Shown here: positions 50,352 through 62,206 of the stretch, piece after piece | How positions within the stretch are numbered: the first letter of the stretch is position 1 | Layout: every line of letters begins with the position of its first letter | Source of the DNA: Conidiobolus incongruus B7586 | Lineage: Eukaryota > Entomophthoromycota > Entomophthoromycetes > Entomophthorales > Conidiobolaceae | Assembly (NCBI GenBank): GCA_000697335.1 | Contig: JNEM01006591.1 | Location: 1 to 64,000, forward strand | DNA: 64,000 nt | Direction: 5' to 3' | Position numbers and translations under genes: made by a program | Notes under the pieces: model-generated | Database searches by the model: none | Told to the model about the DNA's origin: nothing | Seen by the model: the letters and a program-made list of their open reading frames with translations, nothing else

Positions 50352-53300
50352 ATGATAATAGCAACTTTATCTCAACTAATCATCATAAACCCCGTCAGAG
50401 GGTTAGAACCTGTACCAGTACAAGTCCGTTCGGTTCAGAATGACCAAATTCAAAATTCCACCCTATTTTGGGGTACTTATCGTCCCAACTTATTCTTTGG
50501 GACTCGCACCAGGTCCAAAGATACACTCATGACTGGTCTAATGTGGCAGAGTTTAAACAGTTTGGAATTGAGCGATAGTAAGTTTATTCCATTGATAATG
50601 AATATGTTCTCATAGAGGATTAGAATTGAGACACAACTGTGAAGAGTGGGAAAATTTCAAGAAGAATGGATACCTCGTTCATGATGCTAGGAATTTTGGT
50701 GAGCAGGTTATTGAGGATGTGGAGACGAATTATAGGATTAGAACTCAGTTTGTTAAGAGTGGATTTGGCAAGCATGGTAAGTTTCATTTTATTGATTGAT
50801 TTGATTAATTGCTAACTATGTTTAGGTGGCGATTGGGGTGTCAAAATCTCTGGGGAAGTCATTGATCCAAAAGGTGAGCTTATCATCTATTGTTTAGACT
50901 ATTACTAATCACTGAGAGTTAGAGGATGCTCAATTATCACTATACTATTACTTTGGCATGCTTGGAAATGGTGAAATTTACCATTTACCAACTACCAATG
51001 GAGATGATCAAGATGCTGAGGAGGAGGATGAGGAAGAGGAGAAAGTTGAAAAATCCAAAGATGATAATGTGAGTATTAATTATATACTAATACCTCAGAT
51101 TATATATTCAACTATTGACTTCATTTGCTTAGACTGAAGCTGATGATGATAGTATCCAATTTGAGGGACAATCCCATGAACTTGGCAAATTTAAAATCTT
51201 AGTTAAAGGAGGTAAATATTAACGAAGACCATATATATTCATATTTAATAACAATTTACAAAGGTCACACTTATGACCAACTCAATCACGACAATTTACC
51301 TCCCAAAATTTCACCATCAGAAATTTCTACCTCAAACATATTGGGACTTAAAGTTCCAGAAAATTATATTTGGAGAGTTAAAGGTAAAAACTTAAAAAAT
51401 AATTCACGATCATTTAACTAATTTGTAGACTTCGTCATGAATCACATCGTAGAAAATGCCCAAGAAAAGTTCCGGCCTTTGGTTCCTTTGATGCAGACGG
51501 GTGCTTTAAATTTTCCCAATATGAATTATCTCTTCCAAATGGAGAATGTGAAAATGCCAGGCGCTAACCTTTTCGTCGTGCAAAAGATCTTGAAAGGAAA
51601 TTTTGAGGTAAATTTTCAGCACTTTGTTACTGACTGCGTGCTGATGTGGGAGAATTAGATTGATGTAATTTTTAACGAAGATACCAATCAGCATAAGAGT
51701 TTAGATGGTAAATTTCCCCAATCGAATTAACTTCAAACGACTAAATTTTATAGAACACGAAATGAATAAATTAATTCCTATTTTGAAGAAAAAATTCGAT
51801 CAGAAATTTGATAAGAAATTCAATTTGGAGTCCAAGAAATTGTCCAAGAATGAAATTAGGTTGGGTAAATTCGCTTTGAGTAATATGCTGGGAGGGGTTG
51901 GGTAAGTTGAGTTTATTATTCTGCTATTGGCATATATTGATTCACTATTGTAGCTATTTTGAAGGCGATAGTATGGTAGTGAAGGGAGCCAACCTGAAAT
52001 CCAATGACTCAGACGACGAATTGGAATGGGACGACGACGAAGTTGAAGAACCCATGAAGTCTAAAGACAATACCGACAACGATTTTGATTTTACTGATGC
52101 CTACTCCTTGTTTACTGCTGTTCCATCCAGGACCTTCTTCCCCCGTGGGTTCCTTTGGGACGAAGGCTTCCACCAACTACTCGTATCGGAATGGGATTTG
52201 GAGCTCAGTATTAGTATCGTTAACAGTTGGTTTAACTCGATGACTGACAGTGGTTGGATCCCTCGCGAACAAATTTTGGGTGACGAAGCTAGATCTAGAG
52301 TATTTATTATATTTATTCTTATTATATCTAAGAAATTAACCTTTTGAATTAGGTTCCTAGAGAATTCCAAGTTCAAAACCCGGAATTTGCAAATCCACCC
52401 ACCCTCTATCTCTTTATTGAAAAGTTGGCTAAAAAACTCAAAGTTCTTAAGCATAAACCAGTTGAACATGTAACCGTTGACGAATTTGACCACGATTTGG
52501 ATCCCCACAAAACTCGCAAGAAGCATGTTCACACTTCAGGCCATCACCACGACTCTTTGGACGATTCTGAATTAACTGAGAGTCATTTGGAAGATTACGA
52601 AATGGGATTACACTGGCTCAAACAGCTTTACGAAAATAAACTCAAGAAGAACTACAATTGGTACAGAACAACCCAAAGAGGTATTGTGCCCAAAGAATTC
52701 CCTAAGGCCAATGCGGAAGTTTACAGGTGGCGAGGACGTCAAAAGAATCATACATTACCCTCCGGCTTTGACGATTTCCCAAGACCTGAAGTCCATGACC
52801 AGGAACTCCACTCCGATTTGACAGCTTGGATAGGTTTCATGGCTGGAGTTATGGAACAAATCGCAGAAATTGTCGAAGATTCTGAAGGTCGTGAAATGTA
52901 CCAGAAGCACCGCACCGATATTCTGTCTAATCTTGAACATGTATTTTTTGACAGTGATCACGGAATTCACTGCGATATTGGCGTCAACGATATTCCAACT
53001 CCCGATGATGACGAAGAAGAGGAGGAAGACTACAATACTTCCTCCTTGCCAGTCCAACGCGAATGTCATATTGGATACCCTACAATCTTACCATTCGCAC
53101 TCCAACTCCTTGACGTCAAATCCCCAGAATTCGCCAAAACCCTCTCCGTCATCACCTCCCCTGACCATTTGTGGTCCCCTCACGGCATTCGAAGTCTTTC
53201 CAAATCTTCGGCCTATTACCATACCGGAGAGGACTATTGGCGCGGTAACATTTGGTTCAATATCAATTACCTCGTCATTCGCGCTCTCCATCACTACAAA

Positions 53301-53507
53301 TCCCAACCTTCCGATCACTCCGAAGAACTTGAAAGAGTCTACAAAGAACTTCGCACCAATTTGATAAAGACACTCGGGGATAGTTTCAAGAGTACGAATT
53401 TGGTATGGGAGCAGTACTCCGATGAGAGTGGTAAGGGATTGAGGTCCAAACCTTTTACGGGATGGTCTAGTCTGGTGTTGATGGTAATGAGTGAGAAGTA
53501 TGATTAG
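50352..53507 (+). CDS. CWH41: ER mannosyl-oligosaccharide alpha-glucosidase I (GH63)
   Basis: Removes the outermost alpha-1,2-glucose from Glc3Man9GlcNAc2 right after transfer to nascent glycoproteins in the ER lumen. Eleven exons: 50352-50577, 50618-50776, 50826-50873, 50923-51068, 51133-51211, 51264-51383, 51429-51607, 51659-51707, 51754-51901, 51954-52299, 52353-53507. They total 2655 nt, 884 residues (yeast 833). A short hydrophobic N-terminus ([15 protein letters not shown]) serves as signal sequence or anchor. [20 protein letters not shown] is the family N-terminus. [14 protein letters not shown] ([18 protein letters not shown]), [19 protein letters not shown] (catalytic Asp region), [20 protein letters not shown] and [11 protein letters not shown] (second catalytic acid region) follow. 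Extra acidic or His-rich loops occur near residues 205-225 and around [12 protein letters not shown]. Exon 2 begins at a CATAGAG site where only the second AG keeps frame. Confidence 0.95.
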
Positions 53508-55152
53508 TTCAGTGGAATTAATAAAAATTAATCTTAATTATTATATTTAATTTATTTTTATTTTTATAAAGTTATAAATATTTTTTATAATATTTCAATC
53601 AATTTCAAATAAATTTACCCAAGTAAAATTTATTTTTCCAATCAAAACTATATATTTATTAGATTAAGTATACTTTTTGAATTTTTGTGATTAATTCGAA
53701 TATGTCTTTTAATTAAAAAAACAATATTTTATAAATATTTAGTTAAATAAGATTATCAATTCCAAAATAATATTTTATCATTAATAATTTTCAATATTCA
53801 AAGATTTTAATTTATTTAAAATTAACAATTACCAAATAAAAAATTATCATTTTATTATACATATACAATTATAAAAAAATATATATGCACTACATATAAT
53901 TTAATACTAAAATAGTAAAATGAGTTCAAAAATCTGGATCCTTATATTTGAGTAATTTTAAATATTTAAAACAATTCAATTGATAAATTGTCAAAAAAAT
54001 ATGGATATCATTTCAAAGGAAAAAACTATTTATAAGAATCGGTAGTTATCTAAAGTAACTTTTAGATTACTTTTAAATAATCTAATTATGAATATACTCT
54101 CAAGTTGTAATAGTTGAAATGATTGAATATTATTTCAAAATTTGGTATTTGAAATTTATCAACATTTCCGAAATTTCCCGGAGTAAATATAAATCCTCCT
54201 AAATTTCTGATGTTTTAAATATGATATTAAATTTCAATTTTAAATATAATAATGTATATATAATAGTATAATTACCTTCAAGGACTTTATGAGATGGAAG
54301 AAATTAATTACAAAATGTATTACAAATATTCATTGAAGACTGGAGGAGTAAAATTGTTTTATTATCAAAACATTCAATTTTTTATGAATTGAATATTTTT
54401 TTTACTAAATAAAAACGACATATATATATTAAATTTAATTGATTTTATAAAACTATCTATGCTGAAATAAATAATAATTCAATAATAATAGTAATAGTAA
54501 TAATAATAATAATATCTAATTATTGTTCTGTTCAATTTTTTTAAAATATGATAAATGCAATATAATTATGTGCGATAAGTTTCTAAATTTAAAAATTGGA
54601 GAGTTTTGAATAAAAAGAATAAGCATTAAACTCATATATCATTGATAATAATTAGTATTAATAAAACTGTGAGTTAAGGAAGTTAAGGGTAGATAACATT
54701 AAAGAGAGATGAAATCAAAAAACAATGCAATAGTTTGTAAATATTGTGGAATTGATGAATGCTAATAAATTAATATGTAAATGTGATAGCGCTAGATAAA
54801 ATAATTTAGGAAGTATGAGGTAATTAAAAAATCAAATGTAAATTCAAGGTCGAGAGACCTTGTATAAGTACTGGTACAATTCAAATTTTAAATCGAGAAC
54901 ATATAATAAAAAGATGAGGTTAGATCTATAAGTTTTCAAGATCCAAAATCTTGATTAAATAAAGCTGAGCATATTAAAAAAGGTACCTAAAAATAAAAAT
55001 TCTATTAAATAAGTAAAGAGTATTGGAGAGTTATTTAAATAATAACTAGTTAAGATTTATAATTGTTAAAAGAATTGATTGATCTTATGATTTTTGAACT
55101 CGATAATTGAGAACTGGATAGTTTAAGGTGATTTTATAATTGTTGACTGAAT
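53508..55152. other. convergent intergenic region with small hairpins
   Basis: 3' flank of glucosidase I (+) and of the Rieske gene (-). It holds an AAT/AGT microsatellite (about 54483-54514). 54650-55100 is a purine-richer part with two small hairpins (54846-54863 and about 54937-54956). No gene. Confidence 0.5.
54846..54863. other. 7-bp hairpin with GAGA loop
   Basis: CAAGGTC-GAGA-GACCTTG: a perfect 7-bp stem closed by a GNRA-class tetraloop when read on the plus strand. It lies about 290 bp beyond the Rieske stop codon, so it could be in a 3' untranslated region (where the minus strand reads the loop as TCTC) or in an unrecognised RNA. Confidence 0.4.
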
Positions 55153-56037
55153 TTAACCAATGATGAGTTTACCATCTTCGGTAAAGTTGTATTCAGGAAC
55201 TTCCAAGTTGAGAGGAGCAGGACCTTGTCTGATTCTACCGGAGATATCGTAGTGAGAACCGTGACAAGGGCAGTACCAACCTCCGAAATCACCAGCTTCA
55301 CCAATGGGGACACAACCTAAATGAGTACAAATACCTAACATAACTATCCATTCAGGGCGCTTAGTACGTTCGGCATCGGTTTGGGGATCGCGAAGGGTGC
55401 TGACATCAACACTGTTGGCTTCTTCAATCTCATCGGCGGTACGGTGACGGATGAAGACGGGCTTACCTCTCCACTTGATGACAAGGTTCTTACCCTCGGG
55501 AATAGCGTTGAGATCGATTTCAACTTTAGCCAAAGCTAAAACATCAGCGGAGGGAGCCATGTTGGTCAAGAAATCTTGAACGGTAGCCTTAGCGGCAGCG
55601 GCACTGAGAACACCAGTGGTACCGACCATAAAATAGGTGAAAGAACGGCTGGGGTCTTCGCCAGAATTTCTTTTGTAAGCTGAAAAATCGGGAATATCAG
55701 TGGTGTTCAATAAAGCGGTGTTATTGGTAGAGAAGGTGCGTTGTTGGAGGAAAATGGAAGAGGAGGCTAAAAAATAATGAGGTTAATAAGCTTGATTTGT
55801 ATTAATTAAATATAAATTGAATATTGATTCGGATTGAGTACCATGGAAATTGGTGTTGTTAATAACCCCATTGGATGATGAGGTAGCAGAAGTAGCCCAA
55901 GCATTAGGGATACGGGTTTTACCTTGAGTTTTGGGGGCAACTCTTGTGGTTGTGGCGAGCCATTGCTCAGCAGTTCTGGGAGCAGTGAATCTGGTGGTGT
56001 TTACTAAGCTGGAGGCAATCTTTGATCCTAACGACAT
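55153..56037 (-). CDS. RIP1: ubiquinol-cytochrome c reductase Rieske iron-sulphur subunit
   Basis: Complex III subunit that carries electrons from ubiquinol to cytochrome c1 at the mitochondrial inner membrane. Two exons (56037-55842, 55766-55153) give 810 nt, 269 residues. The N-terminus is an Arg/Ser/Thr-rich presequence ([20 protein letters not shown]...RTFSTNN). A matrix-facing segment [11 protein letters not shown] precedes one membrane helix ([20 protein letters not shown]). The soluble domain has both cluster loops, CTHLGC (about 211-216) and CPCHGS (about 230-235), with all four Cys/His ligands and the disulphide cysteines, then the proline loop [12 protein letters not shown]. Slightly longer than yeast Rip1 (215) because of the long presequence. 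Codon use is visibly richer in G+C than in the surroundings, as expected for a highly expressed gene. Confidence 0.97.
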
Positions 56038-58806
56038 GCTGATTTTTTGTCTTATTTAATTATATAATAATAAATCGACAAGTGATAAAACTGTGAATCT
56101 TAAAAATTTAATAGAACAACTCTTGGGGATTTCTGATTTTTGATTGGTTCAAACTCACATCTCTTAACAAAATCAAATGGGATAAAATTTCACCTTTAAA
56201 TGATTTAATTAATTGGTTTATTAAATTTTGGGTTCATATGAGATAAGATTTATTATCATTGATTCAATCAAAATCAAATCTAATCAAATCAATTCACAAA
56301 TGTATCAATCATTTATTATATTCATATGGTATATTGTTTATTAACCATTTGTAAAATTATTTCATAATATTTGATGATTAAGTATTAATATTTATAAATA
56401 TATACTAAATTTTTATACATACTACTTAAAGTATTATCATCAAAATTTTTATTTTTATCAAATTATTGATTTGATTCAGTAAAACTGACCATTTAAACCA
56501 ATGAAAGTTATTTGATAATCTTTAATATATTCGATTATGTGTTAATTCTTCAATGATAATATTTTATAATATATAAATCCATTCAAAATTATTTATTAAA
56601 TTAACTAAAATTAGTATATTACTATTAAAATTAAAATGTTTGGTTGCAAAATAATTTACAGTGTATTTATGGATATAAAATAGGCTGGATCAGATAATTA
56701 TAAAGTTTATTTAATTAATCCAAATATCTAATGTTTAGGTAATTAATTTAAATATTGGAAAATATAAAAATGTAATTTAACATTTCATTCCGAATAGAAT
56801 TTTTAATTTTTTAATATACCAATATGAATCAAATATTAAATTTTTATCAAAGTCGCAAAATACGCTAATTTTTTTCCCGTAATAAATATGGTTAATGATT
56901 ATGGGATTTTTTTTCATATAGAAATGGATTAAATTTGTTATTATTGTGGGGCTTTATAAGTAAATTTCTAATAATATTTTAAAAATATTTGTGTTAAATG
57001 TTATAAATTTAGAATATAAAAAACGAATAACTTATTGTAGATATTATATTATTAGTTAAACCTATATTTAAACCAGTATGTTGTTATCAAAATGCTGATT
57101 TGCAGTTTTTATTCAAAATTCCAGAATTTGATTGTAATTCGAATGAAAATTCTCTTTGCTCAATTCAATAATATAGAAATATAAATTTATAATACATTAA
57201 GTTCTATTAAAAACCAAATATTGATTAAGAAACATTTAGTTTATAAACCATTTATTCATTATTATTATTGTTATTATTATCAGATTATATTAGTAAAGAA
57301 AATGTTTCCTTATTAGGATTTTCAATTATTTTAAGAATCTAAAAATCAATTCAATTGAATTTTAGTGAATATTTGAATTTATTATATTGGATTTGCATAT
57401 ATTTATATAATTTCTGTAAACCATCACCGATTATATTAAAATCATGATATTATTATGTGAATCCAATTAATTCAATTCATAGTAACTGTGTCATTAGATT
57501 TGTAATTCTTTACCTCATTTTAGACTTGAAAAATTATTATAAAACCTGTAATTTATTCAATTTTAAATATTCTTTATTTGATAAGGTATATATGTAAATA
57601 AAAGTTCATTCTACACCGATTATACGCTTAACAAAATAAGAATTTTATTTTGGTAAATACGTTCAAAGAAATTTGGAATAGTTTAATTCGATTGATTATA
57701 TAATTATTGGAGTATCATGTATCAAAGAATGATTTAATGAATGTTGCTTAATTGAAAGGATCGAATAAATGAATATTCAACGCATATAGCAATCAACTAC
57801 CATATCAACAAATATTTTAAAGTGAAAATAGTATATTGAGTTTTAACTTTTGATGTAGAATATTCTTGAAGACATAATATCGCTATTAAAATATATCAAT
57901 TAAAAAATTTTCTTCCTGCTAAGTTTGAGATCATTGAGTAAAATATAATAAATCATAATAAGAATGCAAATAATCAATAAATTGAAGTTAGTGAAATAAT
58001 TGAAACAGTTTAAATATAGACAGTTTGAGCATTAAGACTGGGATTCGATGAGATATAACTGATAGTAATGTATCATCATTTTATATTATTATCAATTTAA
58101 TAATATTTTTATTTTTCTCTGACCAATTAACTTAATTTATATTAGCCAATTAAGATCTATCAATCAATTTCAAATCAAGATTTGATCCAATCAATGGTTA
58201 CAAATTTAAAAACTGTCAAAAGTTTTAATTATTCAATTTAATATAAATTTATTCATTGAAACGACTAGCAAAGTGTCAAGTGAATCTCCTCAATTATTTA
58301 AATACCTTCAAATCACAAAACTTGTTCAATTTTCTTTCAATTATATTGCTTCGGAGTTTTATTTGCTGTTGAGTTACTATTATTCCTTCATTCTCTTTTC
58401 TCTCTATAATTTAACCTCGACCTTCTTTATAATCGCTGACGTGAGGTTTTTCATCAAGGTTTTGCATATAGGTAGAAGGATTGGTAGTCGGGAGAGATAC
58501 AGCATTACTAACTATTGTTTAGAGCTTGTGATTTGATATTATTACTTGAGAGAAAAGCTTAAATCTATCATAAAATCATCCTTAAACAAATATTTCAAAT
58601 AGCATCAAGTTTTATTTTGTAATATTCAACAATTAAATTTGAGACAACAGATTTTGGTTGTTCTTTTAGAATTATTTGTTTAACCATCATTGCTTTAATA
58701 TAATTATACATCTTATATATTGAGGGATTTAAATATACAAATATATACACATCAGGATCTTGGGATATTATAGAGTTTTTATTTATTGTATATAGTCACA
58801 ACTTTA
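56038..58806. other. intergenic region
   Basis: The first 250 bp are the Rieske promoter, with ATTGG/CCAAT elements at about 56143 and 56213. The rest is A/T-rich. A frame at 58273-58536 rich in Phe/Tyr/Leu has no in-frame ATG start and no recognisable family, so it is not called. Confidence 0.5.
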
Positions 58807-59877
58807 ATGAAATTCAAAGGAATAATTTGGATCCTACTTCAACTGGATTCGATTTTGCCTATTCAATTGAGTTATCCATATCAACTTCGAAATCTTCCTT
58901 CAGATCTCATCTACTCGTATCTGACAAACTGGCAAGCTCAGCATGAAGCACCTCGAAATCAGTGGAATCAACAACTTGCAAAAGATCCAAACCATGATGA
59001 TAATCAATCAAAGGAAGCTGATGATATGCCAAAATCGATACGACCAATACAAACTCAGTCCAAGAATCCACAGTCACAGAGTTCAAAAATCCAAAGTCCC
59101 ACCAAGAACGCTGCCCAACAGCCGATAGCTAATGCAATCAAATCATCGAAGTCAGAATTAGATGAGCAGTTAGATAAACTAAAACAGACCAAGATCTTTT
59201 TAGAAAAAAGCGATAGATCATTAATTCAAAGTAATCAATTGTTCTGTATACTAAGAGCATAGATACTAAAATTATACTTTAGCTTCTAACGGATGCGCTT
59301 GTTTGCCGAGTGATTTAGCATGTAATAATGAGTGTATTCAACAGAGAATGCTACAACAAGGTAATTTTACCATTATCTGATTTCTATCAAATTGATTAAT
59401 AGATTTGGTTTAGCTTCGAACGTAATTGGATGTATGACAGCTTGCGCTCAACAGAGTTTAAATGTTATTCAATCTTGTATGTTGGGATGCTCCAATGTAT
59501 ACTATGCCCAAGTCACTGCATCTATACCAACACCAGTCACAGAGACGCCATCATCATCGAGTTCGAGTAGTACTTCCCAATCTAGCTCCTCTTCAACCTC
59601 ACAGGAATCTTCGTCAACATCCACTTCTCAAAGTTCAACGCCTACAGAATCTTCATCAATAACATCATCCTCGTCTTCATCTTCATCGGAAACTCCCACA
59701 CCTACCTCATCCGCAAGTTCAACGCCAACGCCTACCATTGGCGCGAGCTCCAACATCAACGGAACCGTAGACGGCAGGGAGGACGATGATGACGATGACT
59801 CGGGAACTATGGAGGGAGTGACACATACGACGCTATTAGTCATGATAACTACATTATTAACACTCTTTGTTATATAA
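58807..59877 (+). CDS. secreted Cys-rich, Ser/Thr-rich protein, probably GPI-anchored
   Basis: Three exons (58807-59230, 59283-59360, 59414-59877) give 966 nt, 321 residues. The N-terminus MKFKGIIWILLQLDSILPIQ is a signal peptide. A Gln/Lys/Ser-rich low-complexity segment follows (about 45-140). Next is a compact module of eight cysteines spaced C-x-C...C-x3-C...C-x3-C...C-x3-C (NGCACLPSDLACNNEC, then VIGCMTACAQ, then QSCMLGCSNVYY), about residues 143-190. Then comes a stalk of about 75 Ser/Thr/Pro residues, probably O-mannosylated. An acidic patch precedes the hydrophobic C-terminus (TTLLVMITTLLTLFVI) that fits a GPI signal. The architecture is that of a fungal cell-wall or surface protein with an eight-cysteine, CFEM-like arrangement, but the spacing is not convincing CFEM. 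No family is recognised. The C-x3-C pairs recall the protein at 62207-63148. Confidence 0.82.
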
Positions 59878-60129
59878 CATAACTCAACATTCCACCACCA
59901 TCAATTATTAGACAGGATTCAAATGATTTTGAAAATCATTTACAGTATAATTAAAATATATAATGAATTAATATATAATATATATTAAGCTAATAAAGTT
60001 AAATGTTTGGCTATTTTGATGTGTCAATATATCTTATTAAACTTAGCTTTAATACTTTTTTTGCAGTTAGAAGCATAGATGGTATAAAATTACTATTGTC
60101 ATGAATAAAATTGATATTATATAGAATTG

Positions 60130-60715
60130 CAATTAAGAGCCTTTATCACCAAATACTCTATGGAATTTTTCAATGTCTATATTGTTATAATAGTGATTGT
60201 CAAGCCAGCTCATACTTTGGAACAATTGACTGTGGCAGCTAATAAAGCATCGATAGAATTCGATTAATGTTATTCCAGTCAGGTTGCAAATGTGTAATTA
60301 GTGTTGGAATATTTCCTGGCTCCTTAACGTGGTCAAATGGTAGTAGATGTACACAATATCAACACCAATTCTGGTAAGGTTTAATGCTGTTGAAAAAATT
60401 TGTTCATAGTTATTATAATCCAATGCTTCCTTCACTTGACTTGTCAGTAATTATACTTGCCATTGATATACACTGTGACATTATCAAGCCTTGAAAGGAC
60501 AAATGGATAATACATAATCACCATAAGATCTTTCACCAACTCACTTACCAAGTATACCCTAATACATACCGGAATACTCTTGCAAGAATCTTCTTCAAAT
60601 TTTTCAGTGATTGAAGTCACATAGACCAATTTTCAATCTAGCTTACATCTAGTTTTACAAAACTCCTCTCCTCGATGTCCTTCACATTCTCAATCTTATT
60701 GTTGTTTTTGATAGC
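60130..60715 (-). pseudogene. decayed copy of the 62207-63148 Cys-rich gene
   Basis: Minus-strand segments in several frames match the intact neighbour in order. ECEGHRGEEFCKTRCKLD matches its CDGCRGDQLCQTRCELE part. SCKSIPVCIRVYLV...LVKDLMV...FVLSRLDN matches SCGPVPGCVRICII...FIKDPPT...ALFRLDN. A C-terminal EFYRCFISCHSQLFQSMSWL matches EFYSCYINCYIQMFYAMGWL. No single frame covers it, and neither signal peptide nor C-terminal anchor is evident, so it is a pseudogene or relic of a tandem duplication. Remaining identity is roughly half at protein level, so the copy is not recent. Confidence 0.75.
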
Positions 60716-62206
60716 ATCATTTGGTGTTATCTACTGGTGCTCATTAGAAGTTTTGAACAAAATGCTAAAAATATTTTCTGTTAATAAATGATTCTTTGAC
60801 ATGTATAGAGTATATGGAAACGATAATTCATTTTAGATTTAATCCAATGACTAATTATTCAAATCCTTGTTATTGAATTATCTCATGATATCATTGAGCA
60901 AATCGTTTATAATATTAGGCTCACTGATCATTAAATTAAAATAATAAAACTGAAAACAAATCCAATCATCTTGAAAATTTCCTAATAGTATAAATAATAA
61001 AATATTGACATCCAATACTACTATAGAGAATAGTGCTAAAACATACCTTTAAACATTGAATATGATTATGAAATTTAATAATCGAACAATTGATCTCAGA
61101 TGGACTATCAGCCAGAGTAGGTTCAGATATTTTATACAGTGTTTTATATGAGCTTATTGAGTTTTTAAAGAGCGAAAATACATTTAATAATGTTGATAAG
61201 CTTGTAAATTATATTAAAGATAAAATAAAAGTTGATTTGAGAATATCACATAAACTATATAATTGATAATATTAACTAAAATATGATTGAAATATTTTGA
61301 TTAAAACGAAATTTGAAAATAATTATATATAATTTAAAATCATTATTCTATTAGCTTAACAATACATAAACATATATAATATATGCTTTTTTGAAATACA
61401 TTTATTTAAATGTATAATCCTCTATTCAAATAATTTTGGTTTTATTAGTTTCAATCATTGTGATAAATATATACTCAAGTAAAAGTTTATTATTAGTAAA
61501 TTATAAGAATAAAAGTATAATCCTTGATTTATTTTTGAAATTATTCAAACTTATAATTAATTTTCTATCTAAAATGAAAAGTTAATTTAATTTCATATTC
61601 AGAATAAAAAATTATTATTATTGAAAATCAGATATTATTGATTTTAAAGTAACAATAATGTTGGATATTAGCATTAATATAAAATCGACCATTGATCTGA
61701 ATTAATATATGGAAAATTTACCAGTTATTACTGTTTGTTTTCTATATTAATTACCTTAGATAAAGTGCTCACAAATATTATATAAAATTTTTATGATTGT
61801 TCAAATTTTAAAACATAATAATTATACTCTTCTTTTATTACCACTTTAATGATCATTTTCAAACTTTATTATTTCATTAATAAATTTTATTATTAACGAT
61901 TAAGGAAATACAAAATTTAATTGTCAATGTAATAATTCATTAATTTATAGATTGTCTCCAATTTTTATGAACAAATTATTACTACAGTTCTAAATTTTTG
62001 TTTACAAAAATTTGAGACAATCAATCAATCAATTATTTTATGAAACGTTGCCTTTATTCAAAATTAGAGGTATTATAATTTTAATTGAGTATTTTGTAAA
62101 ATTATTATATAAAGAGAAAAATTTGAAATTACTAAAATATTTGATATCAAATTAGTTATTAGTAGTTAGTTTTATTCATAGCTGGTATGATGGTGTTAAC
62201 ATTAAT
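60716..62206. other. intergenic region with one cryptic open frame
   Basis: Mostly A/T-rich. At 61072-61266 (+) an open stretch of 64 codons reads LISDGLSARVGSDILYSVLY and continues ELIEFLKSENTF...LVNYIKDKIKVDLRISHKLYN before a stop. Its composition is protein-like, unlike the surroundings. It has no in-frame ATG and no recognised family; it may be a gene fragment. Confidence 0.4.
61950..62022. repeat. inverted repeat, 26-bp arms, 21-nt loop
   Basis: GATTGTCTCCAATTTTTATG... at 61950-61975 pairs with 61997-62022 with about three mismatches. It lies about 185 bp beyond the stop of the minus-strand Cys-rich gene. It could be a 3'-end processing or termination hairpin or a small transposon footprint. 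Confidence 0.65.

Noticed and set aside
58273-58536. 87-codon frame rich in Phe, Tyr, Leu
   Set aside because: No ATG start in frame, composition explained by T-rich DNA, no recognisable domain.
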